Shown: one piece after another, positions 55,354 to 64,000 of the stretch | Layout of the letters: every line of letters starts with the position of its first letter | Position numbering within the stretch: the first letter of the stretch is position 1 | Source of the DNA: Galbitalea sp. SE-J8 | Lineage (GTDB): Bacteria; Actinomycetota; Actinomycetes; Actinomycetales; Microbacteriaceae | Assembly: GCF_030345695.1 (NCBI RefSeq) | Contig: NZ_JAUASV010000012.1 | Location: 1 to 64,000 of the forward strand | Direction of reading: 5' to 3' | DNA length: 64,000 nt | Notes under the pieces: generated by a model | What the model was told of the DNA's origin: nothing | Database searches by the model: none | The model's input: only the letters and a program-made list of their open reading frames with translations | Made by a program: the position numbers and the translations under genes

Positions 55354-57306
55354 GTGACTGACCAGACCGGCTTCGAGCTCTTTCCCGATCGGTCCGTGAT
55401 CGCGATCCGCGTGAACGGCGAACTGAAGGACAAGGCGACGACGGTCACGACCACGGACGCCGTCGAGCCGGTCGAGGCGTCGAGCCCGGACGGGCTGAAC
55501 ATCCTGCGCCACTCGACAGCGCACGTCATGGCGCAGGCGGTGCAGCGCATCAATCCGGAGGCGAAGCTCGGGATCGGTCCGCCCATCACCGACGGCTTCT
55601 ACTACGACTTCGACGTCGAGACGCCGTTCACCCCCGACGACCTCAGGGCCGTCGAGAAGGAGATGGACCGCATCATCCGTTCCGGGCAGCGCTTCTCGCG
55701 CCGCGTCGTCACGGAGGACGAGGCGCGCGCCGAGCTCGCGGGCGAGCCCTACAAGCTCGAGCTGATCGGGCTCAAGGGCGGATCGACGGATGACGACGGC
55801 GACGAGAACGTCGAGGTCGGCGGCGCCGAGCTCACGATCTACGACAACATCGCGCGTGACGGCGAGGTCGCCTGGAAGGACCTCTGCCGCGGCCCGCACG
55901 TGCCCAACACGGGGGCGCTGAACGGCGGCTACAAGCTCATGCGCTCCGCCGCCGCGTACTGGCGGGGGAGCGAGAAGAACAAGCAGCTGCAGCGCATCTA
56001 CGGCACGGCCTGGCCGACGAAGGACGAGCTTCGCACCTACACGACGCGCCTCGAGGAGGCCGCCAAGCGCGACCACCGCAAGCTCGGCACCGAGCTCGAC
56101 CTGTTCTCCTTCCCCGATGAGATCGGCTCGGGGCTCGCGGTGTTCCACCCCAAGGGCGGCATCATCCGCAAGGAGATCGAGGACTACATGCGCGAGCGGC
56201 TCATCGCGCACGACTACGAGGTCGTCAACACGCCGCACATCACGAAGGCGCGCCTCTACGAGATCAGCCAGCACCTCAACTGGTACGCGGACGGCATGTT
56301 CCCGCCCATGCACCTCGACGAGGAGACGGATGCCGAGGGCAACGTCACGAGGCAGGGCCAGGACTACTACCTCAAGCCCATGAACTGCCCGATGCACAAC
56401 CTGATCTTCCGGGCACGCGGGCGGAGCTACCGCGAGCTGCCGCTGCGGCTCGCGGAGTTCGGCACGGTGTACCGCTACGAGAAGTCGGGGGTGCTGTCGG
56501 GGCTCACGCGCGTGCGCGGCCTCACGCAGGACGACGCGCACATCTACGTCACCGAGGAGCAGACCAAGGACGAGATCAAGCGCCAGCTCGAGTTCGTCTT
56601 CGAGACGCTCCGCGGATACGGGCTGAGCGACTTCTACCTCGAGCTGTCGACGCGCGATCCCGACAAGTCCGTCGGCAGCGACGAGCAGTGGGAGATCGCG
56701 ACCGAGACGCTGCGCGAGGTCGCCGTCGACTCGGGCCTCGAGCTCGTGCCCGACCCGGGCGGCGCGGCCTTCTACGGCCCGAAGATCTCCGTGCAGGCGC
56801 GCGACGCGATCGGACGCACCTGGCAGCTGTCGACCGTGCAGCTCGACTTCAACCAGCCCGAGCTGTTCGAGCTCGAGTACACGGCGGCCGACGGCACGCG
56901 CAAGCGTCCGGTGATGATCCACCGCGCGCTGCTCGGCTCGATCGAGCGGTTCTTCGCGATCCTGCTCGAGCACTACGCGGGCGCGTTCCCGGTCTGGCTG
57001 AGTCCCGTGCAGGTCGTCGGCATCCCCGTCGCCGAGCAGTACGCCGACTACCTCGACGGCATCCTCGCGGACCTCAAGCGGCAGGGCGTGCGCGTCGAGC
57101 TCGACGCCTCGAGCGACCGGATGCCGAAGAAGATCCGCAACGCGGCCACGTCGAAAGTGCCCTTCGTGCTCATCGCCGGCGAGGAGGACCGGGCGAACGG
57201 CGCGGTCAGCTTCCGCTACCGCGACGGCCACCAGGACAACGGCGTGCCGATCGCCGAGGCGACGCAGCGCATCCTCGACGCCATCGCGACGAAGGCGCAG
57301 GTCTGA
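55354..57306 (+). CDS. thrS: Threonyl-tRNA synthetase
   Basis: Class II synthetase charging tRNA-Thr, 650 residues. The N-terminal TGS-like domain is short (about 1-50); the editing domain follows (about 60-215) with [11 protein letters not shown] (zinc/editing His) and [13 protein letters not shown]. The catalytic core has motif 2 [25 protein letters not shown] and motif 3 [11 protein letters not shown]; the C-terminal anticodon domain is about 545-650. The zinc-binding Cys is in MNCPMHN. The GTG at 55354 is preferred over the open frame upstream. The HIT gene follows by 22 nt. Confidence 0.95.
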   Translation: MTDQTGFELFPDRSVIAIRVNGELKDKATTVTTTDAVEPVEASSPDGLNILRHSTAHVMAQAVQRINPEAKLGIGPPITDGFYYDFDVETPFTPDDLRAVEKEMDRIIRSGQRFSRRVVTEDEARAELAGEPYKLELIGLKGGSTDDDGDENVEVGGAELTIYDNIARDGEVAWKDLCRGPHVPNTGALNGGYKLMRSAAAYWRGSEKNKQLQRIYGTAWPTKDELRTYTTRLEEAAKRDHRKLGTELDLFSFPDEIGSGLAVFHPKGGIIRKEIEDYMRERLIAHDYEVVNTPHITKARLYEISQHLNWYADGMFPPMHLDEETDAEGNVTRQGQDYYLKPMNCPMHNLIFRARGRSYRELPLRLAEFGTVYRYEKSGVLSGLTRVRGLTQDDAHIYVTEEQTKDEIKRQLEFVFETLRGYGLSDFYLELSTRDPDKSVGSDEQWEIATETLREVAVDSGLELVPDPGGAAFYGPKISVQARDAIGRTWQLSTVQLDFNQPELFELEYTAADGTRKRPVMIHRALLGSIERFFAILLEHYAGAFPVWLSPVQVVGIPVAEQYADYLDGILADLKRQGVRVELDASSDRMPKKIRNAATSKVPFVLIAGEEDRANGAVSFRYRDGHQDNGVPIAEATQRILDAIATKAQV

Positions 57307-57328
57307 CCCGGATGCGGGGCCGGCGCTC

Positions 57329-57904
57329 GTGAGGGACTACGACGGGGAGGAGTACGGCGACGTCGAGTCGCCGGACTCCTTCGCCGCCGTGCCCGACGCG
57401 TTCCAGCGACTGTGGACGCCGTACCGGATCGCCTACATCGAGTCGAACCACGCGGGATCCGCGCCGTCGCAGCATCCGGAGGCGTGCGCGTTCTGCGTCG
57501 CGCCGACGCTCTCCGACGAGCAGGCGCTCATCGTGCACCGCGGCGAGCTCGCCTACGTGCTGCTCAACCTGTTCCCCTACAACAGCGGCCACATGCTGGT
57601 CTGCCCGTACCGGCACGTCGCCACCTACGATCTCGCCACGGATGCGGAGGTCGCCGAGATCGCACGTCTCACCCAGGTCGCGATGCGCGTCGCGACCGCG
57701 GCGTCGTCCGCGCACGGCTTCAACATCGGCATGAACCAGGGCGCCGTCGCGGGCGCCGGCATCGCCGCGCACCTGCACCAGCACATCGTGCCGCGCTGGC
57801 CCGCGGACGCGAACTTCCTGCCGATCATCGGCGGCACCAAGGCGATCCCGCGGCTGCTCGGCGACGTTCGCCAGCAGTTCGCCGACGCCTGGCCGGCCGA
57901 CTGA
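57329..57904 (+). CDS. HIT-family hydrolase (AP4A phosphorylase-like)
   Basis: A 191-residue HIT protein with the catalytic triad AHLHQHIVP (His-x-His-x-His). A CAFC pair (about residues 52-55), NLFPYNSGHMLVCPYRH and the C-terminal PRLLGD fit the actinobacterial group near AP4A phosphorylases. It usually acts on dinucleoside polyphosphates or nucleotidyl-protein adducts. The start GTG 57329 is 22 nt after thrS, the common actinobacterial order. Confidence 0.9.
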   Translation: MRDYDGEEYGDVESPDSFAAVPDAFQRLWTPYRIAYIESNHAGSAPSQHPEACAFCVAPTLSDEQALIVHRGELAYVLLNLFPYNSGHMLVCPYRHVATYDLATDAEVAEIARLTQVAMRVATAASSAHGFNIGMNQGAVAGAGIAAHLHQHIVPRWPADANFLPIIGGTKAIPRLLGDVRQQFADAWPAD

Positions 57905-58071
57905 GCGGCCGCCCGCACTCCCGGTCCGCCACCGACGCTGCTGGTCATGTCGTCGTACCCCGGTGCGGTGGCCGCTGTCTGTGAAGGCGTGTCTGTGAGG
58001 GCGTGTCCGCGAGGGCGGGTGGGTTGTGGATATCTGGTGCGGGTGTCGGTGGTGGGGCCGAGAATTAGAAC

Positions 58072-59733
58072 ATGTATTCGAACCTGGGTGCGCGGCACGC
58101 GTCGCGGGTAGCCGGTGTGGAGGCTGCCCGGGATGCGGTGCGTGCCCTGGTCGAGGAGCCCGTCGCCGGGTACACCGACCGGGAGCTGGTCGCGATGATC
58201 GGCGATTTCGAGGAGCTCGGCCGCCTGGTCGACGCGTTCCGGTGCCTGCTCGCGGGGGAAGCCGATGCGCGTTCCGACGACCCGGACTCGCTGGCGCGCC
58301 GGTTCGGGCAGACCCGTGCCGCGTCCCTGATCGCGCAACTCGCCCGGGTCTCGGGCGCGACCGCGGGCGATCGGGTCCGGGTCGGGGCAGCGATCCGGCC
58401 CCGCACCCCCTTCCCCGGGGATGCCGCCCCGGACCAGGTGCTGCCGCCGGCGCGGGAACACCTCGCCGGAGCGGTCACCGCGGGCCGGGTCGGGATCGAT
58501 TCGGCTCTGACCATCGACCGGTGCCTGACCCAGGCGCGCCGTGGTCCCGCGTCGCTGACCGCCCTGGAGGGCTGCGAGGCCGAACTGACCGCCTCCGCGA
58601 CCAGCAACCCCGCCGACTATCTCGCGCTCGAATCCCGGGTCTGGCGCGACGTGCTCGACCCGGACGGGATCGAGCCCCGCGCCGACGACATCCACAGACG
58701 CCGCAGCCTCACCCTCGGCCGGGAACACCACGGCCTCACCCCGATCACCGGCCGCCTCGCCCCGGAACTCGCCGCCCTGCTCCGGGCGAACTTCGCCGAA
58801 GCGCTCTCTCCCGACGCGACACCCCGGTTCCTGTCCGAGGACGACTGCCTCACCACACCCACCGCCGCAGGCATCACCATCACGTCCCCCGACCAGAACG
58901 AGCGAGCCCGGGCGTCCGAGCGGGAACGGGGGTCGGGGCGCGGGCACGAGGTAGCACGGCGGCTGGATCCGCGCACCCGCGAACAGAAACAACACGACGT
59001 GCTGATGGGCCTGCTCACCGCCGGCACCCGTGCGACCGGCACCGAACCCGGCCAGATGCGTCCCCTCACCACCGTGCTCGCCACCATCACCGCCACTGAA
59101 CTCCTCCACCACACCACCAACGACACAATCGCGGGCGGCGCGTTCGGGGGCGGCGCTCTCGGAGCCGACACCCTCGCGGGCGGCACGTTCGCGGGCAGGG
59201 GCGGGCTGGTCGGCACGGGACTGGTCGGCACGGGACGGATGGCCGAGGTCGACGAGACCGCACCCGCGAGCATGATCGCCCAAGCCGTCTGCGACGCCGG
59301 CCTGCGCATCCTCACCCTCGACGGTCAGGGCAACCCCCTCGACGAAGGTCGCCGTTACCGCCTCTTCACCACCCGCCAACGCCGCGTCATCGCGATCCGC
59401 GACGGCGGATGCGCCGTCCCCGGCTGCACCGCACCCGCATCCTGGACCGAAGTGCACCACATCCTCTGGTGGAAAGCACACCACGGCGCCACCGATATCA
59501 CCAACGGCATCCTGCTCTGCCCCAAACACCACCGCGACGTCCACCGCGGACACTTCGCCATCCGCCTCATCGACGGACGCCCCCACCTCATCCCCGCGCC
59601 GTGGATCGACCCCGACCGACGACCCCAACCCATGGGACACCCCCTCGGACGACCCCGCCACACCCCGCCGAGCACATCCCGGCACCGAACCACCACCCCG
59701 CGCGCACCGACCGACACGCCGCAGCGCACGTGA
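58072..59733 (+). CDS. DUF222 / HNH endonuclease-motif protein
   Basis: A 553-residue protein with DUF222 (about 15-330) and a C-terminal HNH nuclease motif: CAVPGCTAPASWTEVHHILWWKAHHGATDI, then NGILLCPKHHRDVHRG (about 440-490). The Cys pairs and His residues for zinc and Mg are present. A Gly/Ala-rich linker (about 355-385) is repeat-like. The C-terminal 60 residues are Arg/Pro/His-rich. Such proteins are found in many copies in this family of bacteria and are thought to be mobile or selfish, but their role is unproven. Confidence 0.88.
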   Translation: MYSNLGARHASRVAGVEAARDAVRALVEEPVAGYTDRELVAMIGDFEELGRLVDAFRCLLAGEADARSDDPDSLARRFGQTRAASLIAQLARVSGATAGDRVRVGAAIRPRTPFPGDAAPDQVLPPAREHLAGAVTAGRVGIDSALTIDRCLTQARRGPASLTALEGCEAELTASATSNPADYLALESRVWRDVLDPDGIEPRADDIHRRRSLTLGREHHGLTPITGRLAPELAALLRANFAEALSPDATPRFLSEDDCLTTPTAAGITITSPDQNERARASERERGSGRGHEVARRLDPRTREQKQHDVLMGLLTAGTRATGTEPGQMRPLTTVLATITATELLHHTTNDTIAGGAFGGGALGADTLAGGTFAGRGGLVGTGLVGTGRMAEVDETAPASMIAQAVCDAGLRILTLDGQGNPLDEGRRYRLFTTRQRRVIAIRDGGCAVPGCTAPASWTEVHHILWWKAHHGATDITNGILLCPKHHRDVHRGHFAIRLIDGRPHLIPAPWIDPDRRPQPMGHPLGRPRHTPPSTSRHRTTTPRAPTDTPQRT

Positions 59734-59793
59734 CCCAGCTCACGTGACCCAGCGCGCGTGACCCAGCGCGCGTGACTCTGCGCACGTGACTCC
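59729..59793. repeat. Five tandem 14-bp repeats between convergent genes
   Basis: CGTGAC(C/T)C(A/T/C)G units begin at 59729, 59743, 59757, 59771 and 59785, each exactly 14 nt apart. They run over the end of the HNH gene and stop just short of the pdxY stop codon. Confidence 0.8.
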
Positions 59794-59798
59794 GCCAG

Positions 59799-60650
59799 TC
59801 AGCGCACCCGCTTCACCGCGAACTGCATGCGGGGACGGGCGTAGAACTCCTGCGCCTCGACGAGCATGAGCTCGCGCGCCCGGGCCGCATACGTCATCGA
59901 GAGCAGGTCGAAGACGCTCGAGACGGTGCGGGCGAGCGCGTCGGCCGCATCCTCGGTGCGCAGGTAGTGCGCCGTGAACAGCGCGGCCGTGACGTCACCC
60001 GACCCGTTCGCCTTCACGGGGAGCCGCGGCGTCTGCACGATCCACGCTCCGCGGTCGTCGACCGCGAGCATCTCGATCGTGTCGTCCTCGGCCTCCGGGC
60101 GCACGACGCTCGTGACGAGCACGATCCGCGGCCCGAGGGCGCGGACCGCGTCCACCGCGTCGAGCGTCGACGCGAGATCGGCCGGCTCGGTGCCGGTGAG
60201 GAAGCCGAGCTCGAACTGGTTCGGGGTGATCAGGTCGGCGACCGGCACGACGCGTTCGCGCATCAGCACCGGGATGGCGGGCGCGACGAAGCATCCCGAG
60301 ATGGCGTTGCCCATCACCGGGTCGCACGCGTAGATCGCGGACGGGTTGGCCGCCTTCACCCGCGCGACCGTCTCGATGATGACGTCGGCGATGCCCTCAC
60401 CGCCCTGGTATCCGGACAGCACGGCGTCCACGCCCGGGAACGCCCCGCGCGCCTCGACCCCGTCGATCACCGCGCGCACGTCGTCGGGCGCGATGAGCGG
60501 ACCGCCCCACGCGCCGTACCCGGTGTGGTTCGAGAAGTTCACCGTGTAGACGGGCATCACCTCGACGCCGATGCGCTGCAGGGGGAACACCGCGGCCGAG
60601 TTTCCGACGTGTCCGTAGGCGACGGCGGACTGGATCGAGAGGATGCTCAT
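59799..60650 (-). CDS. pdxY: Pyridoxal kinase
   Basis: A 283-residue ribokinase-family kinase phosphorylating pyridoxal to PLP (salvage). It opens with [24 protein letters not shown], the PdxY/PdxK substrate loop, and carries the anion hole with catalytic Asp in [13 protein letters not shown], plus YACDPVMGN for ATP/Mg. Divergent from pdxS, so salvage and de novo PLP synthesis are side by side. Confidence 0.92.
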   Translation of the reverse strand: MSILSIQSAVAYGHVGNSAAVFPLQRIGVEVMPVYTVNFSNHTGYGAWGGPLIAPDDVRAVIDGVEARGAFPGVDAVLSGYQGGEGIADVIIETVARVKAANPSAIYACDPVMGNAISGCFVAPAIPVLMRERVVPVADLITPNQFELGFLTGTEPADLASTLDAVDAVRALGPRIVLVTSVVRPEAEDDTIEMLAVDDRGAWIVQTPRLPVKANGSGDVTAALFTAHYLRTEDAADALARTVSSVFDLLSMTYAARARELMLVEAQEFYARPRMQFAVKRVR

Positions 60651-60709
60651 CCGTCGATCCTGGCATCGCCGACGGCACCCCGCGGCACGTCACGCCGATG
60701 GCAACCGCC

Positions 60710-60715
60710 TAGGAT
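60710..60715 (+). promoter_or_regulatory. -10 element of pdxST (leaderless)
   Basis: TAGGAT, 7 nt before the ATG at 60723, in the 72-nt gap to divergent pdxY. Confidence 0.5.
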
Positions 60716-60722
60716 TCCGACC

Positions 60723-61616
60723 ATGAGCGACAGCACGGCCACCGGCACCACCCGAGTCAAGCGCGGCCTGGCCGACATGCTCAAGGGCGGCGTCATCATG
60801 GACGTCGTCACCGCCGACCAGGCCAGGATCGCCGAGGATGCGGGCGCCACCGCCGTGATGGCGCTCGAGCGGGTGCCCGCCGACATCCGTGCCCAGGGCG
60901 GGGTCGCGCGCATGAGCGACCCCGACCTCATCGACGCGATCGTGAGCGCCGTCTCGATCCCGGTGATGGCGAAGGCGCGCATCGGCCACTTCGTCGAAGC
61001 GCAGGTGCTCGAGGCGCTCGGCGTCGACTACATCGACGAGTCCGAGGTGCTCTCGCCCGCCGACTACGTCAACCACATCGACAAGTGGGGCTTCACCGTG
61101 CCGTTCGTCTGCGGCGCGACGAACCTGGGGGAGGCGCTGCGCCGGATCACCGAGGGCGCGGCGATGATCCGCTCCAAGGGTGAGGCCGGCACGGGCGACG
61201 TGTCGGAGGCGACCAAGCACATCCGCACCATCAACGGAGAGCTGCGCGCGCTCGCGTCGAAGAGCAGGGACGAGCTCTACGTGGCCGCCAAGGAGCTGCA
61301 GGCGCCCTACGACCTCGTCGTCGAGGTCGCCGAGACCGGCAGGCTCCCCGTCGTGCTGTTCACCGCGGGCGGCGTGGCGACCCCGGCGGATGCCGCGCTC
61401 ATGATGCAGCTCGGCGCCGACGGCGTCTTCGTCGGCTCGGGCATCTTCAAGTCGGGCGACCCCGCCAAGCGCGCTGCGGCGATCGTCAAGGCGACCACGT
61501 TCTACGACGACCCGCGGGTCATCGCCGAGGCGTCCCGCGGACTCGGCGAGGCCATGGTCGGCATCAACGTCGCCGACCTCGCCGCTCCGCACCGCCTCGC
61601 CGAGCGGGGCTGGTGA
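60723..61616 (+). CDS. pdxS: Pyridoxal 5'-phosphate synthase subunit PdxS
   Basis: Synthase subunit of the DXP-independent PLP pathway, 297 residues. It joins ribose 5-phosphate, glyceraldehyde 3-phosphate and ammonia from PdxT. The catalytic Asp is in GGVIMDVV, the Lys in [10 protein letters not shown], and the second Lys in RSKGEAGTG, all present. pdxT follows by 28 nt. The ATG at 60723 is close to the TAGGAT promoter. Confidence 0.96.
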   Translation: MSDSTATGTTRVKRGLADMLKGGVIMDVVTADQARIAEDAGATAVMALERVPADIRAQGGVARMSDPDLIDAIVSAVSIPVMAKARIGHFVEAQVLEALGVDYIDESEVLSPADYVNHIDKWGFTVPFVCGATNLGEALRRITEGAAMIRSKGEAGTGDVSEATKHIRTINGELRALASKSRDELYVAAKELQAPYDLVVEVAETGRLPVVLFTAGGVATPADAALMMQLGADGVFVGSGIFKSGDPAKRAAAIVKATTFYDDPRVIAEASRGLGEAMVGINVADLAAPHRLAERGW

Positions 61617-61644
61617 CGGACCCCTGAGCCGATCGAAGGGCGCG

Positions 61645-62229
61645 GTGCGCGTCGGGGTGCTCGCGCTCCAGGGCGACTTCCGCGAGCACCTCGCGGTGCT
61701 GCGGGGTCTCGGAGCGGATGCCGTGCCGGTGCGCCGCGCCAGCGAGCTCGACACGGTGGCCGGCCTCGTCATCCCGGGCGGGGAGTCGAGCGTGATGGAC
61801 AAGCTGTCGCGCGCCTTCGGGGTCGCGGAGCCCGTGACGGCCCGCATCGCCGCGGGCATGCCGGTCTACGGCACGTGCGCCGGGCTCATCATGCTCGCCG
61901 ACCGGCTGCTCGACGGGATCGCCGGCCAGCAGACCTTCGGCGGGCTCGACGTCGCCGTGCGCCGCAACGCGTTCGGCGGCCAGCTCGACTCGTTCGAGGC
62001 CGACCTTCCCGTGCCCGCGTTCGGCGACCCGCCCACGCACGCCGTCTTCATCCGTGCACCCGTCGTCGAGTCGGCGGCGGAGTCGGTCACGCCTCTCGTC
62101 TCGCTGCCCGACGGCCGCATGGTGGCGGTGGAGCAGGGCGGGCTCATCGGCACGTCGTTCCACCCGGAGATCGCCGACGACCTGCGCTTCCACGACTATT
62201 TCCTCGAGAAGGCGCGCGCCGCCGCCTGA
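61645..62229 (+). CDS. pdxT: Pyridoxal 5'-phosphate synthase glutaminase subunit PdxT
   Basis: Glutaminase supplying ammonia to PdxS, 194 residues. The triad is intact: Cys in [11 protein letters not shown], and His/Glu in GTSFHPEI. N-terminal [12 protein letters not shown] is the family signature. Start GTG 61645. Co-transcribed with pdxS. Confidence 0.95.
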   Translation: MRVGVLALQGDFREHLAVLRGLGADAVPVRRASELDTVAGLVIPGGESSVMDKLSRAFGVAEPVTARIAAGMPVYGTCAGLIMLADRLLDGIAGQQTFGGLDVAVRRNAFGGQLDSFEADLPVPAFGDPPTHAVFIRAPVVESAAESVTPLVSLPDGRMVAVEQGGLIGTSFHPEIADDLRFHDYFLEKARAAA

Positions 62230-62237
62230 TCGCCCGC

Positions 62238-62681
62238 TCAGCGCGCCCCGATGCGCTTCCCGTCGAGGAAGACCGCGAGCACCGGCGCGTCGGCCGCGAG
62301 CTCGAAGGCGCGGTCGCCCCGCACGCTCTGCGCCCCCGAGAGGCGGTAGCTGCCGAGGGCCGTGCGCGCCGGCGAGGCGCGCAGCATGAGCTGCAGCTCC
62401 ACCGCGTCCGACCGGCCCGTGTCCTGGCGCACGACCTCGCGGATGCCGGTGACGACGAACGCGCCCTGCGGGGCATCCGTGGTCACCGCCCACTCGGTGC
62501 GGTCATCCGCACGGGCGACGTGCTGGGGCCGGTAGCGCAGGTCGAACAGCTCGAACAGCGTGACCGCGCGGCGCACGGAGATCGTGGCCAGGTCGCAGCG
62601 GATCTCGTCCGCGCAACGGCGCAGGGCGTTCGCCAGATAGCCGACGCGGAACCAGTGCGGGGACGGGGCGACGGCGGGCAC
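62238..62681 (-). CDS. Hypothetical protein
   Basis: A 147-residue cytoplasmic protein without membrane segments or recognisable motifs. It has a RYRPQH and [14 protein letters not shown] core and ends in FLDGKRIG. The GTG at 62681 has TAGGCT 6 nt before it (leaderless), so it is probably a real gene. It converges on pdxT with 8 nt between and diverges from yebC. Confidence 0.6.
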   Translation of the reverse strand: MPAVAPSPHWFRVGYLANALRRCADEIRCDLATISVRRAVTLFELFDLRYRPQHVARADDRTEWAVTTDAPQGAFVVTGIREVVRQDTGRSDAVELQLMLRASPARTALGSYRLSGAQSVRGDRAFELAADAPVLAVFLDGKRIGAR

Positions 62682-62687
62682 GCGCCG

Positions 62688-62693
62688 AGCCTA
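62688..62693 (-). promoter_or_regulatory. -10 element of the hypothetical gene (leaderless)
   Basis: TAGGCT on the minus strand, 6 nt before the GTG at 62681. It sits 14 nt from the yebC -10 facing the other way. Confidence 0.4.
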
Positions 62694-62707
62694 GCGACGC
62701 GCGCCGG

Positions 62708-62713
62708 TACGAT
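62708..62713 (+). promoter_or_regulatory. -10 element of yebC (leaderless)
   Basis: TACGAT, 7 nt before the ATG at 62721. Confidence 0.5.
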
Positions 62714-62720
62714 GGTGCGC

Positions 62721-63482
62721 ATGTCAGGCCACTCCAAATGGGCGACGACGAAGCACAAGAAGGCGGTCATCGACCAGCGTCGTGCGAAGTCGTTCGCCAA
62801 GCTCATCAAGAACATCGAGGTCGCCGCGAAGATCGGCGGCGCCGACCTGTCGGGCAACCCGACCCTCGTCGACGCGGTGCAGAAGGCCAAGAAGACCTCG
62901 GTGCCGAACGACAACATCGACCGTGCCATCAAGCGCGGCGCGGGTCTCACGGGCGAGACCATCGACTACGCCACGATCATGTACGAGGGCTACGGCCCGA
63001 ACGGCGTCGCGCTCTACATCGAGTGCCTCACCGACAACCGCAACCGGGCCGCGGCCGAGGTGCGCACCGCGATGTCGCGCAACGGCGGCACCCTCGCCGA
63101 CCCGGGCAGCGTCGCGTACAACTTCAGCCGCAAGGGCGTCATCTCGGTGACGAAGGGCGACGGGGTCACGGAGGATGCCATCCTCGAGGCGGTCATGGAC
63201 GCGGGCGTCGAGGACGTCGTCGACCAGGGCGGCGGATTCGAGATCATCACCGACCCCTCGGAGCTCGTCGCGGCCCGCTCGGCGCTGCAGACCGCGGGCA
63301 TCGACTACGACTCGGCCGAGGCCGAGTTCGTGCCGAACCTGCAGGTCGAGGTCGACGCGGACACCGCGCGCAAGATCTTCCGGCTCATCGACGCGCTCGA
63401 GGACAGCGACGACGTGCAGAACGTCTACGCCAACTTCGACCTTCCCGCCGACGTGCGCGCGGAGCTCGACGAGGACGACTGA
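62721..63482 (+). CDS. yebC: YebC/PmpR family protein
   Basis: A 253-residue YebC/TACO1-type protein, with [24 protein letters not shown] at the N-terminus, the central domain (about 80-140) and the C-terminal strands around [19 protein letters not shown]. Family members bind DNA as regulators, and others help ribosomes through proline runs. Upstream of ruvC, the usual order. Confidence 0.94.
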   Translation: MSGHSKWATTKHKKAVIDQRRAKSFAKLIKNIEVAAKIGGADLSGNPTLVDAVQKAKKTSVPNDNIDRAIKRGAGLTGETIDYATIMYEGYGPNGVALYIECLTDNRNRAAAEVRTAMSRNGGTLADPGSVAYNFSRKGVISVTKGDGVTEDAILEAVMDAGVEDVVDQGGGFEIITDPSELVAARSALQTAGIDYDSAEAEFVPNLQVEVDADTARKIFRLIDALEDSDDVQNVYANFDLPADVRAELDEDD

Positions 63483-63536
63483 CGCCGGACGGCCGACGCG
63501 CCGCGCCGGATTCGAACGGATGTACGAAACCGCGGG

Positions 63537-63542
63537 TAGGCT
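63537..63542 (+). promoter_or_regulatory. -10 element of ruvC (leaderless)
   Basis: TAGGCT, 7 nt before the ATG at 63550. Confidence 0.45.
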
Positions 63543-63549
63543 CGCGGGC

Positions 63550-64000
63550 ATGCGCGTGCTCGGTATCGACCCCGGTCTCACCCGGTGCGGCGTCGGCGTC
63601 GTCGACGTCGACCCGGACCGCCGCGCGCGCCTCGTGCACGTGGGCGTCATCCGCACTCCCGCGCAGCTGCCGCTCGAGCGCCGCCTGCTCGCGATCGCCG
63701 AGGGCATCGCGCTCGCGCTCGACGAGCACGCGCCGCACGCCGTCGCGGTCGAGCGGATGTTCGCGCAGCACAACGTGCGCACCGTGATGGGCACTGCGCA
63801 GGCCAGCGGCATCGCGATGCACGCGGCCGCCGCGCGCGGGCTGCCCGTGTCGCTGCACACGCCGAGCGAGGTGAAGGCCGCCGTCACGGGCTACGGCTCG
63901 GCCGACAAGCGCCAGGTCGGCGCCATGGTCGCCCGCATCCTCGGGCTCGACGCCGTGCCGACGCCGGCGGACGCGGCCGACGCGCTCGCGCTCGCGCTGT
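63550..64000 (+). CDS. ruvC: Holliday junction resolvase RuvC, 3' end outside window
   Basis: Endonuclease cutting Holliday junctions with RuvAB. The first 150 residues are visible: the first catalytic Asp in [11 protein letters not shown], the Glu in [11 protein letters not shown], and the later Asp region in [13 protein letters not shown]. The window ends inside the gene. Confidence 0.93.
   Translation, partial: MRVLGIDPGLTRCGVGVVDVDPDRRARLVHVGVIRTPAQLPLERRLLAIAEGIALALDEHAPHAVAVERMFAQHNVRTVMGTAQASGIAMHAAAARGLPVSLHTPSEVKAAVTGYGSADKRQVGAMVARILGLDAVPTPADAADALALAL

Noticed and set aside
58141-58160. A further copy of the GGTCGAGGAGCC repeat motif
   Set aside because: It is only the coding sequence for a Val-Glu-Glu-Pro stretch in the HNH gene; the flanks do not match the repeat.

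Overview
This 64-kb window is very GC-rich and uses actinobacterial signals: GTG starts, ATGA overlaps, and -10 hexamers of the form TANNNT placed 6-7 nt before start codons. Gene content and order (SepH, DUF3000, DUF3093, DUF3159, DUF3710, DUF4193 and DUF7455 proteins, a DUF222/HNH protein, a Lys/Ala-rich primary sigma factor, paired topoisomerase IV genes) point to the family Microbacteriaceae. I cannot name the genus. Almost all of it is ordinary chromosome. The accessory parts are a repeat block (17.7-19.2 kb), a small-protein/ABC locus (43.9-47.7 kb), a clpP/popR locus (49.8-51.5 kb) and a tRNA-bounded island remnant (52.8-55.1 kb).

Layout. 0-5.3 kb: a truncated membrane protein, then sucB-type E2, lpdA and pepA on the minus strand. 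5.4-11.5 kb: PAC2 protein, MFS transporter, primary sigma factor, and an overlapping murT-gatD pair. 11.7-24.9 kb: DUF7455, parE, a fused VapB-VapC relic, a secreted P-domain protein, a carboxylesterase, the repeat block, parC, a phosphatase-family gene, sepH, DUF4193, DUF3093. 24.9-33.8 kb: dut-DUF3710-DUF3159, acnA, dxs, a GAPDH and a GlxA-type regulator. 33.8-43.7 kb: fadB-thiolase (beta-oxidation), rnd-DUF3000, a hydrolase, a RibD-type reductase, zapE and amt. 43.9-51.5 kb: a frameshifted small secreted protein with its permease and ATPase, a PASTA protein, MerR-aldo/keto reductase, and two clpP genes with a PopR-like regulator. 51.8-55.1 kb: a glycosyltransferase relic, four tRNAs and an island integrated in tRNA-Val(GAC). 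55.3-64 kb: thrS, HIT, DUF222/HNH, pdxY, pdxS-pdxT, a hypothetical, yebC and the start of ruvC.

Strongest biological point: the MurT-GatD pair keeps the ATP-dependent ligase motifs but appears to have lost all three glutaminase triad residues (GatD Cys to His, GatD His to Gln, MurT Asp to Asn) and one zinc-ribbon Cys. Microbacteriaceae are known for B-type peptidoglycan, in which the D-Glu alpha-carboxyl, the group MurT-GatD normally amidates, instead carries the cross-bridge amino acid. I infer that this pair may be a repurposed ligase for that step.

Second: one of the two overlapping clpP genes has Ala in place of the catalytic Ser. The pair is preceded by two PopR-type boxes, and the nearby regulator has its own box and ends in ALAA, so the sequence alone gives a whole regulatory circuit. 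Other points of note are three copies of a 102-nt nested-hairpin element between parC and the esterase, a perfect 20-bp palindrome in the acnA promoter, a 48-bp direct repeat bounding a 2.2-kb island with a decayed relaxase and a toxin-antitoxin pair, and at least 14 putative leaderless promoters.
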